A stretch of DNA of 64,000 bases from the NCBI GenBank assembly GCA_902167985.1, contig CABHNZ010000011.1:182981-246980 (forward strand). Reading direction: 5' to 3'. Shown here in pieces: positions 21,272 to 30,412 of the stretch. Position numbers and translations under genes: made by a program. Positions within the stretch are counted from its first letter, which is position 1. Every line of letters begins with the position of its first letter. The notes under the pieces were generated by a model that did no database searches, was not told where the DNA came from, and was given only the letters and a program-made list of their open reading frames with translations. The stretch comes from Shinella sp. UYSO24. GTDB taxonomy: Bacteria > Pseudomonadota > Alphaproteobacteria > Rhizobiales > Rhizobiaceae.

Positions 21272-22052
21272 GGGGTCTCGCCCGAAAGCACGGCCTGCAT
21301 GGAAACGATTTTACCGATGACGATCAGGGCAGGGGCCTTGAAGCCCTGCCCCGCTACCTCGGCCTCGACGGTCGAGAGCGTGGCCGTCAGCGTGCGCTCG
21401 TCCGGCGTCGTGGCGGCCTGGATGACGGCAACCGGCGTATCGGGTTGAAGTCCGCCCTCCATCAGGAGCCTTGCGATGGCGCCGATGGTGGAGAGGCCCA
21501 TATAGACGACGATCGGCTCGCCGGTCTTTGCGAGCGCCTTCCAGTCGAGATCATCGGTACTGCCGGCGGCGTGGCCTGTGGCAAGCGTGACGGCCCGGCT
21601 CATGCCGCGCATGGTCGCCGGAATATTGACGGAGGCAAGCGCTGCCAGCGCCGAGGTCATGCCGGGCAGCACGCGGAAGGGGATGCCGTTCTTCACCAGC
21701 GCTTCCGCCTCTTCGCCGCCGCGTCCGAAGACGAAGGGATCGCCGCCCTTCAGCCGCAGCACGCGCTTTCCCTGTCTTGCGAGTGCAATCAGCGTGTCGA
21801 TGATCTGTGACTGGGCGATGGAGGGCAGGCCGCCGCGTTTTCCAACATAGACGCGTTCCGCCTGTGGCGAGAGCGACAGGACCTGATCGGAAACGAGCGC
21901 GTCATGCACGACGACATCCGCCTTTGAGAGCGCGTCGGCCACTTCCAGTGTGAGATAGCGCGGATGGCCGGGGCCGGCGCGGCCAGCCAGACATGGCCGG
22001 GCGAAAAGTCCGGGGCGTCGATCATCGTTGCGAGCGTATCATTCATCGGCAT
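21268..22052 (-). CDS. cobA: Uroporphyrinogen-III C-methyltransferase CobA (frame broken near 21978)
   Basis: SAM-dependent methylation of uroporphyrinogen III at C2 and C7 to precorrin-2, the entry step to B12 and sirohaem. Conserved VWLAGAGPGHPRYLTLEVA (across the break), VYVGKRGG, RLKGGDPFVFGRGGEEAE and VVYMGLSTI. A G lost from GCCGGCGCC near 21978 splits the first 30 residues from the rest; repaired 261 aa. Divergent from cbiD with 47 bases between the starts. Two in-frame ATGs (22052, 22046) are possible; the first has AAGG at 7 bases. Confidence 0.93.
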
Positions 22053-22099
22053 TTGCAAACCTTTTGCCGGCTGCCGCCGGTCGGGATATAGAAGCGGCC

Positions 22100-23209
22100 A
22101 TGGAAGCGGATGGCAAGAACCTGCGTCGTGGATGGACCACGGGAACCTGTGCTGCGGCGGCGGCCAAGGCGCGTGCCTTGCGCTCGTCTCCGGCCGCTTT
22201 CCGGCATTGGTGGAAGTGAGCCTGCCCGGCGGGCAGCGGCCGGGCTTTGCGCTGGCGCTGGAAGAGCTGGGCGATGGTTTCGCCAAGGCCGGTATCATCA
22301 AGGATGCCGGTGACGATCCCGATGTTACCCATGGTGCGCTGATCATGAGCACGGTGCGGCGCGGTGTCGAAGGAAGCGGCATCACCTTCAAGGCCGGCCC
22401 AGGTGTCGGCACGGTGACGCGGCCGGGCCTGCCTTTGCCGCCCGGCGAACCATCGATCAATCCCGTGCCGCGCAGGATGATTGCGGCGGCGATTGCCGAG
22501 GTTGTCGGTGTCGGTGAAGATATCGAGGTCGAGGTCTCGGTTGCCGATGGCGAGAAGATCGCGGAAAAGACGCTGAACGGCCGGCTCGGCATTATCGGCG
22601 GCATTTCCATTCTCGGCACGACAGGCGTCGTCATCCCGTTTTCCTGCTCGTCGTGGATCCATTCCATCTGGCGCGGTATCGACGTGGCGCGGGCGGCTGG
22701 CCTTAATCACGTTGCCGGTTCCACCGGTGCGGTATCCGAAAAGGCGGTGCAGGCGCATCATGGCCTGCCCGAGATCGCGCTTCTCGACATGGGCGATTTC
22801 GTCGGCGGCATGCTGAAATATCTGCGGGATCACCCCGTCGCCAAGGTGACGATCGCCGGCGGTGTCGCCAAAATGACAAAGCTGTCGCAGGGCATGCTCG
22901 ACGTGCATTCCAGAGAAGGGCTTGCCGATCTCGATGCCTTGGCGGGCGTTGCGGCCAAGCGGCGCGGGTGCCGCTCTCGTTGCGGCGATTGCCGGCGCCA
23001 ATACCGTGTCGCAGGCTTTCGGGCTTGCTGCCGATGCCGGACTGCCGCTCGGCGACCGTATTGCCGCACTTGCCTGGCAGACGGCCGCCAAGGCGCTCGG
23101 CGATCCTGAAATCGCGCTCGAAATCCTCGTCTTCGATCGTGAGGGGCGGCTTGCCGGCCGCACGCCCTTTACGCCGTCCGATCATTCGGCGCCTTTCGAC
23201 GGCGCCTGA
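22100..23209 (+). CDS. cbiD: Cobalt-precorrin-5B/precorrin C1-methyltransferase CbiD (two frame breaks)
   Basis: Methylates C1 with loss of the C20 fragment. CbiD is the anaerobic-pathway counterpart of CobF, yet it sits here in an oxygen-dependent (CobG) cluster. N-terminal [17 protein letters not shown], then [42 protein letters not shown] and [16 protein letters not shown] are diagnostic. Frame changes lie near 22175 (one base lost) and near 22965 (two lost or one gained); the repaired protein is about 370 aa. It is a single plus-strand gene inside a minus-strand run, and its end overlaps cobM by 28 bases tail to tail. Confidence 0.92.
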
Positions 23210-24006
23210 GCGGGCGTGGAAGCGTCAGCAGGAGCGCCCGTTTCATTGTCCCAACCGGGGCGGAAACGCCTGACATAGTCGGCGTTATAGAGCTGGCTTT
23301 CGACGAAGTCCGTTGCGCCGAGGCCCTTGCCGACGAAGATCAGCGCCGTACGCTCTGCCGGTTCTTCGGCCAGTTTCGCCTCGATATCGGAAAGCGTGCC
23401 GCGGATGATGCGCTCTTCCGGCCATGAAGCGCGCACGACGATCGCCACCGGGCAAGCGGCGCCATAGAGCGGCGTCAATTCCTCGACGATCTTGCCGAGC
23501 GCATGGATGGCGAGATGGATCGCCAGCGTTGCACCCGTTGCGCCGAAGGCCTTCAGCGTCTCGCCTTCCGGCATTTTCGAAGCGCGGCCGGAGACGCGGG
23601 TGAGCACGAGGCTCTGGGCGACTTCCGGGATGGTAAGTTCGCGCTTCAGGGCTGCGGCAGCGGCGGCAAAGGAGGGGACGCCGGGTGTCAGCGTATAATC
23701 GATACCGTGCTTTTCCAGCCGGCGGATCTGTTCGGCGACGGCGCTCCAGACCGAGAGATCGCCGGAATGCAGGCGCGCCACATCCTTGCCGGCCTTGTGG
23801 GCGGCCAGATATTCGGCCTCGATATCATCCAGCGACAGCGAGCCGGTATCGACGATGCGGGCATCTTTCGGGCACCAGTCGAGAAGCTCCTTCGGCATGA
23901 TCGAGCCGGCATAGAGGCAGACGGGCGAGCGGGCGAGGATATCGCGGCCGCGCACAGTGATGAGGTCTGCCGCACCGGGGCCGGCGCCGATGAAATGTAC
24001 GGTCAT
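23182..24006 (-). CDS. cobM: Precorrin-4 C11-methyltransferase CobM
   Basis: SAM-dependent tetrapyrrole methylase adding a methyl at C11 of precorrin-4. Intact, 274 aa. [18 protein letters not shown] at the N-terminus, [31 protein letters not shown] and [17 protein letters not shown] are family-specific. ATG overlaps the cobE stop (ATGA), so it is translated as part of cobL-cobE-cobM. The last 25 residues are Ala/Pro rich and dispensable looking. Confidence 0.95.
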   Translation of the reverse strand: MTVHFIGAGPGAADLITVRGRDILARSPVCLYAGSIMPKELLDWCPKDARIVDTGSLSLDDIEAEYLAAHKAGKDVARLHSGDLSVWSAVAEQIRRLEKHGIDYTLTPGVPSFAAAAAALKRELTIPEVAQSLVLTRVSGRASKMPEGETLKAFGATGATLAIHLAIHALGKIVEELTPLYGAACPVAIVVRASWPEERIIRGTLSDIEAKLAEEPAERTALIFVGKGLGATDFVESQLYNADYVRRFRPGWDNETGAPADASTPAQAPSKGAE

Positions 24007-24389
24007 GCTGTATCTCTTGTTGCGGCCAGCGCGCAGGTGGCGCCGTTGGAGATGAGGCGCGGCACGATGATTTCCGATCGCTCGCCGGCAACCGCCAGGG
24101 CCGCCGCCTCCGAGAGGCTGGAGGAGAGCGTCTTTGCAAGGCTGTGGCGGGAGACGGTTTTCGTGCGGTCCTCGACGCGCAACAGCGCGTCGTCATCGAC
24201 GATGTGGAGATCGAGCTGCAGTTTTGCGGCAAGCTCCAGCATTCCCGGCTCTTCGCGCTTGATTTCGCCGGTTGCGAGTGCCGTGACCGTGTCACGTGAA
24301 ACATTGGCGGCGGCGCAGGCGGCATCCAGCGCGGAGAGGAGATCATCCGCGGAGCTTCCCTTGCGGCATCCGAGGCCGGCGATAATCAT
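24003..24389 (-). CDS. cobE: CobE (CbiG C-terminal-like) cobalamin biosynthesis protein
   Basis: Intact, 128 aa. [21 protein letters not shown] is the signature of CobE and the CbiG C-terminal domain. In the anaerobic pathway CbiG opens the ring delta-lactone; CobE in aerobic producers is required in vivo but its exact role is not firmly settled. Overlaps cobL and cobM by four bases on either side, so synthesis of the three proteins is coupled. Confidence 0.9.
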   Translation of the reverse strand: MIIAGLGCRKGSSADDLLSALDAACAAANVSRDTVTALATGEIKREEPGMLELAAKLQLDLHIVDDDALLRVEDRTKTVSRHSLAKTLSSSLSEAAALAVAGERSEIIVPRLISNGATCALAATRDTA

Positions 24390-25650
24390 GTGGTGGGCTC
24401 CTCTTTCGTCCAGACCCATTGCGTGACCGGCATGGCCGGCTTCCAGCCCTGCATGGCGCCGATCGGTGCGGCGCGGGCGATATCGATCCTCAACAGGTTG
24501 CCGCCGAGACGTGCCTGTGCGGCGAGAAGCACCGCTTCCATTTCCAGCGTTACCGCATTGGCAACCAGCCTCCCGCCGGGTTTCAGCGCGGCAAGAGCGG
24601 CATCGAAGACACCCGGTTCGCTGCCGCCGCCGCCGATGAAGACGGCATCGGCGAGCGGCAGGCCTTCCAGCGCGCTCGGGGCCGTGCCTTCGACCAGAGT
24701 GAGGCCGGGAACGCCGAAGGATGCGGCATTGCGGCGAATGCGGGCGGCGCGTTCGGGATGGGCTTCGACGGCAATCGCCTTCATCGAAGGGTCGGCGAGC
24801 AGCCATTCGATGGCGATCGAACCGGAACCGGCGCCGATATCGAGCAGCAGTTCGCCGCGTCGCGGGGCAAGGGCGGAAAGGGTGAGGGCACGGATCTCGC
24901 GCTTGGTGATCTGACCGTCATGCTCGAACAGCGCATCGTCGAGGCCAAAACCGCGTGGCAGGATGCGGGCGCCGTGCCCGCCCGAGACTTCGATGGCGAG
25001 CACGTTCAGGGTATTGATAGCAGACAATGCAAATTCTGCGGCGGTCGTGGAGCGGATGCGCTCGGCATTGCCGCCCAAGGCTTCCAGCAGCGTCAGGCGG
25101 GAGGCGCCAAAGCCTGTTGCGGCCAGAAGCGCGGCGATTTCCGCCGGCGCCTTTTCATCCGAGGTAAGCGCAATCACGCGGCGGCCGGGGTGAAGCAGCG
25201 GGCGGATGAGATCGATCGGGCGACCATGCAGCGAGACCGTCTCGATCTCCTGCAGCGGCCAGCCGAGCCGCGAGGCGGCAAGCGAAAAGGCCGAGGGCGC
25301 GGGATAGGCCCTGAACTCGTCGCTATCCACATGGCGCGACAGGGTGGCGCCGACGCCGAAGAAGAAGGGGTCGCCCGAGGCGAGCACGCAGATCGTCTGA
25401 CCACGCAGCGCCACGACATCGCGCATGGCAGCATCGAAAGGTGTGGCCCAGGGGCGGGCTTCGCCTGAAATCAGCGATGCGGCGAGTTCCAGATGCCGTT
25501 TTCCGCCGAAGACGATTTTGGCGTCGGCGATTGCCTTGCGGGCATTGTCGCCAAGCCCGTCAATGCCGTCCTCGCCGATGCGACAATGGACAGCCAGCGG
25601 CGTTCGTTTAAAGGTGCTGCGATGATTTCGGAAGGCGTTTCAGGCAGCAT
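24386..25650 (-). CDS. cobL: Precorrin-6Y C5,15-methyltransferase (decarboxylating) CobL (frame broken near 25575)
   Basis: Bifunctional enzyme adding methyls at C5 and C15 with decarboxylation of the C12 acetate. The N-terminal methylase domain (CbiE-like, to about 210) contains SIVGIGEDGIDGLGD, VLASGDPFFFGVGATL and YPAPSAFSLAASRLGW; the C-terminal CbiT-like Rossmann domain has LLDIGAGSGSIAIEWL and FIGGGG. A G lost from GTCGGCATC near 25575 separates the first 25 residues. Repaired 421 aa. Its ATG (25650-25648) overlaps the ATG of the divergent cobK. Confidence 0.94.
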
Positions 25651-26460
25651 GGTGCAACACTCCATTTCCCAACCGGCGAAGGTGCTCATCCTTGGCGGCA
25701 CTGCCGAGGCCAAGCTGCTTGCCGGAAAAATGGCCGGCGATGGCCGGTTCGTGACGGAACTGTCGCTTGCCGGCCGCACAAAGAGCCCGCTCCGCAGCCG
25801 GTGCCGTTCCGCACCGGCGGTTTCGGCGGCAGCGAGGGGCTTGCGGGCTATCTGCGTGAGAACGGCATTTCGCTGCTGATCGATGCGACGCATCCCTATG
25901 CTGCCCGCATTTCCAAGAACGCGGCCGAGGCGGCCCTCATCAGCGGCGTGCCGCTTGTGGCACTTCGGCGTTCGCCCTGGGAAAAGCAGGCCGGCGATCG
26001 CTGGATCGAGGTCGAGACGATCGAGATGGCCGTTGCCGCGCTGGGTGAGGCGCCGCGCCGGGTGTTCCTGACGCTTGGCCGGCAGGAGCTTCTGCCCTTC
26101 GAGCGGGCGCCGCTGCACCATTATCTCATCCGCAGTGTCGATCCGGTGGAGCCGCCGCTTTCCGTTGCCGATGCGACCTATCTCACCTCGCGCGGGCCAT
26201 TTCGCGAGGTGGACGAGGCGGTTCTCCTGAAGGAGCACAAGATCGAGGCGATCGTGGCGAAGAATAGTGGCGGGCCGGCGAGCTATGGCAAGATAGCCGC
26301 CGCACGGGCACTCGGCATCGAGGTCGTGGTGATTCGTCGCCCCGATCTGCCCCTCGTGACGTCGGTCGAAACCGTCGAGGATATGCTCGCCTTTCTCGAT
26401 CACTTTGCCTCTTTCCCGACCGCTGACGCGTTTGCGCCGCGCCAGGTGCGCGGCGAATAG
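25649..26460 (+). CDS. cobK: Precorrin-6A reductase CobK (frame broken near 25794)
   Basis: NADPH-dependent reduction of precorrin-6A to dihydroprecorrin-6A. VLILGGTAEAKLLAGKM starts the Rossmann-like fold; later LLIDATHPYAARISKNAA, LTLGRQELLPF and VAKNSGGPASYGKI are diagnostic. One base is missing near 25794 between AGRTKSP and PQPVPFRTGGFGG. Repaired 270 aa. The only plus-strand gene between cobL and cobJ; its 3' end overlaps cobJ by 61 bases in opposite orientation. Because the start codons of cobK and cobL overlap, its promoter must lie inside cobL, unless a later GTG is used. Confidence 0.92.
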
Positions 26461-27188
26461 ACGAGCGGGCGCTCGCTTGGGCGTTCGATCAGCCGGGTCT
26501 CTTCCGTGCCGACGATGACGCAGGTTGCCATATCGGCCATGCCGCCTTCAGCTTCCGACAGATTGACGATGCGGATCGCCTCGTCCGGCCGCCCGGCGGC
26601 GCGGCCGAAAATCACGGGCACGGTGCCCGGCAGGTGGCGGCGCAGAATATCGAATGCCTCGCCCAGCTGGTGCGGACGCGCCTTGCTGATCGGATTGTAG
26701 AAGGCCATGACGAAGCCTGCCTCGGCGGCGGCGATGAGCCGCTTCTCGATGATGCTCCAGGGTTTTAGGTTGTTGGAAAGCGAGATGGCGCAGAAATCAT
26801 GGCCGAGGGGCGCGCCGGCCTTGGCGGCAACGGCCAGCATGGCGGTGACGCCGGGCACGACCGAAAGCTCGATCTCGCGCCATTCCTTGGGGCCATCGTC
26901 GATCGCTTCGCAGATCGCAGCCGCCATGGCGAAGACGCCCGGATCGCCACCCGAGACGACGCAGACCTTGCCGCCGCCTGCCGCCATCGCCAGTGCCGCC
27001 TTGGCGCGGTCGAGTTCCTCGCGGTTATCGGAGGCGTGGCGACGCTGATCGGGCCGCAGGTTGAGGCGGTCGATATAGGGGAAATAGCCGAAGAAATCCT
27101 CGGCTTGAGCCACGGCATCCAGCGCTTCCGGCGTCAGCTGCTGCGGATTACCGGGGCCGAGGCCGACGACGCTGAGCGAGCCGCTCAT
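26400..27188 (-). CDS. cobJ: Precorrin-3B C17-methyltransferase CobJ
   Basis: Carries out C17 methylation and ring contraction of precorrin-3B to precorrin-4. Intact, 262 aa. VVGLGPGNPQQLTPEA, VVSGGDPGVFAMAAAICEAI, ELSVVPGVTAMLAVAAKAGA and DFCAISLSNNLKPW are typical. ATG overlaps the cobI stop in ATGA fashion. The C-terminal 20 residues lie opposite the end of cobK. Confidence 0.96.
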   Translation of the reverse strand: MSGSLSVVGLGPGNPQQLTPEALDAVAQAEDFFGYFPYIDRLNLRPDQRRHASDNREELDRAKAALAMAAGGGKVCVVSGGDPGVFAMAAAICEAIDDGPKEWREIELSVVPGVTAMLAVAAKAGAPLGHDFCAISLSNNLKPWSIIEKRLIAAAEAGFVMAFYNPISKARPHQLGEAFDILRRHLPGTVPVIFGRAAGRPDEAIRIVNLSEAEGGMADMATCVIVGTEETRLIERPSERPLVYSPRTWRGANASAVGKEAK

Positions 27189-27976
27189 GCGGTTTCTCCG
27201 GCTTTCTCCGCCGCTTTCTCCCCCGTGAGGAGACCTTCCGGGCGGGTGGACCAGCCGGGCACGAGGACGATGGAGAAGTAGGGGGCGGGGCTCTCGTCAC
27301 GCTCTTCCAGCTTCTGGGCAGCACCATTGGCCATCGTGCCGCGCTCGACATAGAGCGCGCCGGACAGTTTGCCGACCGAGGCCAGGGCGCGGCGGATCTT
27401 CGGCAGGTTGCGGCCGACCTTCATGATGACGGCGCCATCGGTATCCGACAGCCGCTCGATGAGCTTTTCTTCGGACAGTGTGCCGGGGAGTACGCTCAGG
27501 ATATCGTCACCCTGCACGAGCGGCAGGCCGGTCATCGACCAGCAGCCGGACATGGCGGTGACGCCGGCAATGACATCCGCCTGATAGCGGTTTGCGAGGC
27601 GCACATGCAGGTGCATGTAGGAGCCGTAGAACAGCGGGTCACCTTCGCTCAAAACTGCGACATTGCGGCCGGCATCGAGATGGGCGGCAATCTCTTCGGC
27701 CGAGCGATCGAAGAAATCGGCGATCGGGGCCTTGTAGGCGGTCTCGTCCTTATGGGTCTCGACCGTGACGGGATAGACGAGCGGCAGTTCGGTCGTGCCG
27801 GGGCGGATATGAGATTCCACGATGGCGCGGCCATTGCCCTTCGAGCCCTTCTTGCAGAAGAAGGCGATGACATCGGCATTCTCGATGGCGCGCACGGCCT
27901 TCAGCGTCAGGAGTTCGGGATCGCCGGGGCCGGTGCCGACGCCGGTGAGGCGGCCTTTTTCCAACGCGGCGCTCAC
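27185..27976 (-). CDS. cobI: Precorrin-2 C20-methyltransferase CobI
   Basis: SAM-dependent methylation of precorrin-2 at C20. Intact, 263 aa from a GTG at 27976 that overlaps the cobH stop (GTGA). GVGTGPGDPELLTLKAVRAI, VAVLSEGDPLFYGSYMHLHV, DVIAGVTAMSGCWSMTGLPL and VIMKVGRNLPKIRRAL identify it. Reading the same frame further upstream gives no family similarity, which supports the GTG start. Confidence 0.95.
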   Translation of the reverse strand: MSAALEKGRLTGVGTGPGDPELLTLKAVRAIENADVIAFFCKKGSKGNGRAIVESHIRPGTTELPLVYPVTVETHKDETAYKAPIADFFDRSAEEIAAHLDAGRNVAVLSEGDPLFYGSYMHLHVRLANRYQADVIAGVTAMSGCWSMTGLPLVQGDDILSVLPGTLSEEKLIERLSDTDGAVIMKVGRNLPKIRRALASVGKLSGALYVERGTMANGAAQKLEERDESPAPYFSIVLVPGWSTRPEGLLTGEKAAEKAGETA

Positions 27977-28601
27977 AGGCCTGCCCTCGCGAGAGCATTG
28001 ATCGCGGCAGCCGTCATGGCCGAGCCGCCGAGGCGGCCGCGAACGACGGCATAGGGAATGCCGAGCGGGCTTTCCATCAGGCTTCCTTCGATTCTGCCGC
28101 ACCGACAAAGCCGACCGGCATGCCGATGATGGCGGCCGGGCGCGGCGCGCCGGCTTCAAGCATTTCAAGCAGGCGGAAAAGCGCAGTCGGCGCATTGCCG
28201 ATAGCGACAAGGGCGCCTTCCATCTGGTCCCAAAGGTCCATGGCCGCTGCCGAGCGGGTGTTGCCGATCGTTTTGGCGATCTCGGCCGTGCGCGGATCGC
28301 GCAGCGTGCAGAGGACGGCGTTTTCCGCCGGAAGGCGGGCCTGGGTGACGCCGCGGGCGACCATTTCGGCGTCGCAATAGATCGGCTTTCCGGCGATGAG
28401 CGCGCTGCGGGCGGCGGCAACGAAATCGTCGGAGAAGCGGAAATGTTCGGCGGCCTCGACCAGCCCGCAGGCATGGATCATCCGGACGGCGATATCCGCC
28501 TGGTCTTCACTGAAGGCGGAAAGATCGGCCTCCTCGCGAATGATCGCGAAGGATTTCACATAGATCGCATCGCCTTCGCGGATGTAGTCGTAGCTCGTCA
28601 T
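27973..28601 (-). CDS. cobH: Precorrin-8X methylmutase CobH (frame broken near 28079)
   Basis: Moves the C11 methyl to C12, giving hydrogenobyrinic acid. YIREGDAIYVKSFAIIREEA, RMIHACGLVEAAEHFRFS, PIYCDAEMVARGVT (with the family histidine in MIHACG) and IIGMPVGFVGAAESKEAL are conserved. A C missing from GCCCTG near 28079 creates a false TGA; beyond it the frame encodes MESPLGIPYAVVRGRLGGSA and the proper end. Repaired 209 aa. Overlaps cobG upstream and cobI downstream by four bases. Confidence 0.94.
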
Positions 28602-30412
28602 GGTCGTCCTGATGTGGCTGCTGCCCTAAGCCGGTCCTGGCCGAGCCGGGTGATGCAGGCAGCGGATGTCTCGTTCGGCCGCCGTTCGGCGATGATCAGA
28701 TCGGCAAGGCGGCGAAGCGTGGCGTTGGTATCGGCAAAATCGGCGGTCGCAAAGGGCAAATCGCCCGGCCGGCCGCCGCTTACGAGTGAAAATTGTGTCG
28801 AGGCGCCGGCCAGAACCAGCGCCGACGGCTGCGGATGGGCGCAGCCCTTGGCGCAGCCGGACACATGCAGCTTGAACGAGCCATCGAGAAGACCGGCAAA
28901 GCTCTCTGCCGCCGTGTCGGCAAGGCCATGCGTATCGGCGAGCGCCGAGGCGCAGGCCGGGCTGCCGGTGCAGGCTGCGATATGGCGCGCGGATCGGTTT
29001 TCGAGGTGATGAAGCCGTTGAGGGCGACGAAGGCGGCAAGCGACCGGCAGGCCGGCTCTTCGCCAAAGGCGAGGATGCTGTGATCGAGGGCCGGTTTGAG
29101 TGCCGTGATGCCGAGGCGGTTCGCTTCAACGGACAGGGCGATCAGCTGGTCGGCATGGATCTGGCCGTAGGGCAGGCCGATGCCGATGGCGCAGGTGTCG
29201 ATGTTGCGGGCGCTAGAGATGTGGTTGACGACCCCGGCTTCGGCTTCGGCTTCGGCTTCGGCTTCGGCTTCGGCTTCGGCTTCGGCTTCGGCTTCGGCTT
29301 GCCTGTCCCTGTCCCTGTCCCTGTTCTGGTGGGGGGGCTGATAGTGCTGATGCCAGTGTCAGCGCTGATGCTGGCGCCGCTGCCGGCGCGGATGGTGATT
29401 GTGGCGGTGCCAATGGCGTCTGCCGAATTGGGCATCGGCTTTTCGGTGCAGGTCCTGGCCGTCAGGTGATGGAGACCGAGCGGCGAGGGGGCTGCAGGAA
29501 CTTCACCGGCGTTGCGGGGATGAGATTTTGCCAAATCCCTGCCGCGGGCCTCGGGCCGAGGTTTGCCAGTTCTTCGAGCAGGCGAGTGGTCGCGGCGACA
29601 GCTTCTGCGGCCGGCAAGGTGGCGAAGACATGCCCTGAGGATTCGATACCGCCGAGGAGGATTTTCCAGCGGATTGGGGCGGTAGCGGCACCGCTTTCGC
29701 CGGAGCGTATCGCGACGAGGCGGATATCGGCGATCAGCGCCGAGAGGGTCAGCTGGCCATGGCCATCCACGACGACAGACATTTTCGGGGCAAGGGTGAC
29801 AAGATTGCGGGCTGCCCCTGCGATCTCTGCGGCAAGTGGTCGGGGATCGGCGATTTCTTCCGGATCGAGGCCGGCGAGCGGCGGGGTCTCGACGGCAAGG
29901 CCGTCGCGCAGCGGAAGGGTGAGCGCGCGCACGTCTGCATCCAGACGCGGGGCGGATTGTTCGCTCAAGCCGCGGATCTGGAGGTTGCCGCGGGCGGAAA
30001 TGTCCAGCATGCCGTTGCCGTGTTGCAGGGCAAGCCTTGCGAGGGAGGCGAGTGAAGCGGGGGCGATGGCATCGGTGAGGGCGATGCGGGCCAGCAGGCC
30101 ATCTCCGGTCTGCATCGGGGCGGAGAGTGCCGGGCAGGCGCCGCGGCGGAGGTCATCGGCCGTGGGAGTGCTGCTCGGGTCCGGAGCCAGGCCCGGGGTC
30201 TGATACATGGCCTGATCCATGGCCGGGCGCTGGATCGGGTCTTGGGCCGCATACTTGGCTGCGTACTGGCCCGAGCCGGGATCGGGTCTGGATCGGGCAC
30301 GGCGTCTCACCTGCGGGCGGGGTGAGCGCCGAGGAGGGGGAAGGGCCGGGGGACGGACCAGGGGACGGGCCGGGGGGCGAGCCGGGCGAGAACCGGGGGA
30401 CGGGCGCGTCAT
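28598..30412 (-). CDS. cobG: Precorrin-3B synthase CobG with repeat-rich insertions (three frame breaks)
   Basis: Oxygen-dependent Fe-S and sirohaem-type monooxygenase producing precorrin-3B, so it marks the aerobic route. Conserved parts: DLRRGACPALSAPMQTGDG, DISARGNLQIRGL, IGIGLPYGQIHADQL, ACTGSPACASALADTHGLAD and HVSGCAKGCAHPQPSALVL with the cluster cysteines. Repaired length about 605 aa, about 130 more than usual. The surplus is a Pro/Arg-rich N-terminal extension (about 85 aa) and a central low-complexity insert ending in a Lys-Pro repeat encoded by hexanucleotides. Breaks lie near 29485, 29232 and 28985. ATG 30412 overlaps the cobN stop. Confidence 0.88.
29236..29325. repeat. Two abutting hexanucleotide microsatellites inside cobG
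   Basis: GGCTTC repeated ten times plus GGCTT at 29236-29300, then CCTGTC three times plus a partial at 29302-29325. On the coding (minus) strand the first encodes a Lys-Pro repeat and the second Gly-Thr. A six-base unit keeps the reading frame when copy number changes, so slippage would change linker length rather than switch the gene off. A C4 run at 29232-29235 at its edge is where the frame appears to slip. Confidence 0.9.
30130..30405. repeat. Low-complexity region encoding the CobG N-terminal extension
   Basis: Imperfect short repeats: the 30170-30300 part repeats ATGGCC, GATCGGG and TGGCC variants, and the 30310-30405 part is GGGGACGG/GCCGGGG rich. Translated on minus it gives Pro/Arg/Ala strings, QDPIQRPAMDQAMYQ and similar. 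It lies between the end of cobN and the first conserved residues of CobG, where related genes have only about 15 codons. Confidence 0.6.

Noticed and set aside
22039..23163. A 374-codon minus-strand frame opposite cbiD
   Set aside because: CbiD motifs on the plus strand are unambiguous; the antisense product has no recognisable features.
29236..29325. Short direct repeats considered as a CRISPR array
   Set aside because: The units are six bases with no spacers, inside cobG; no cas gene is present.
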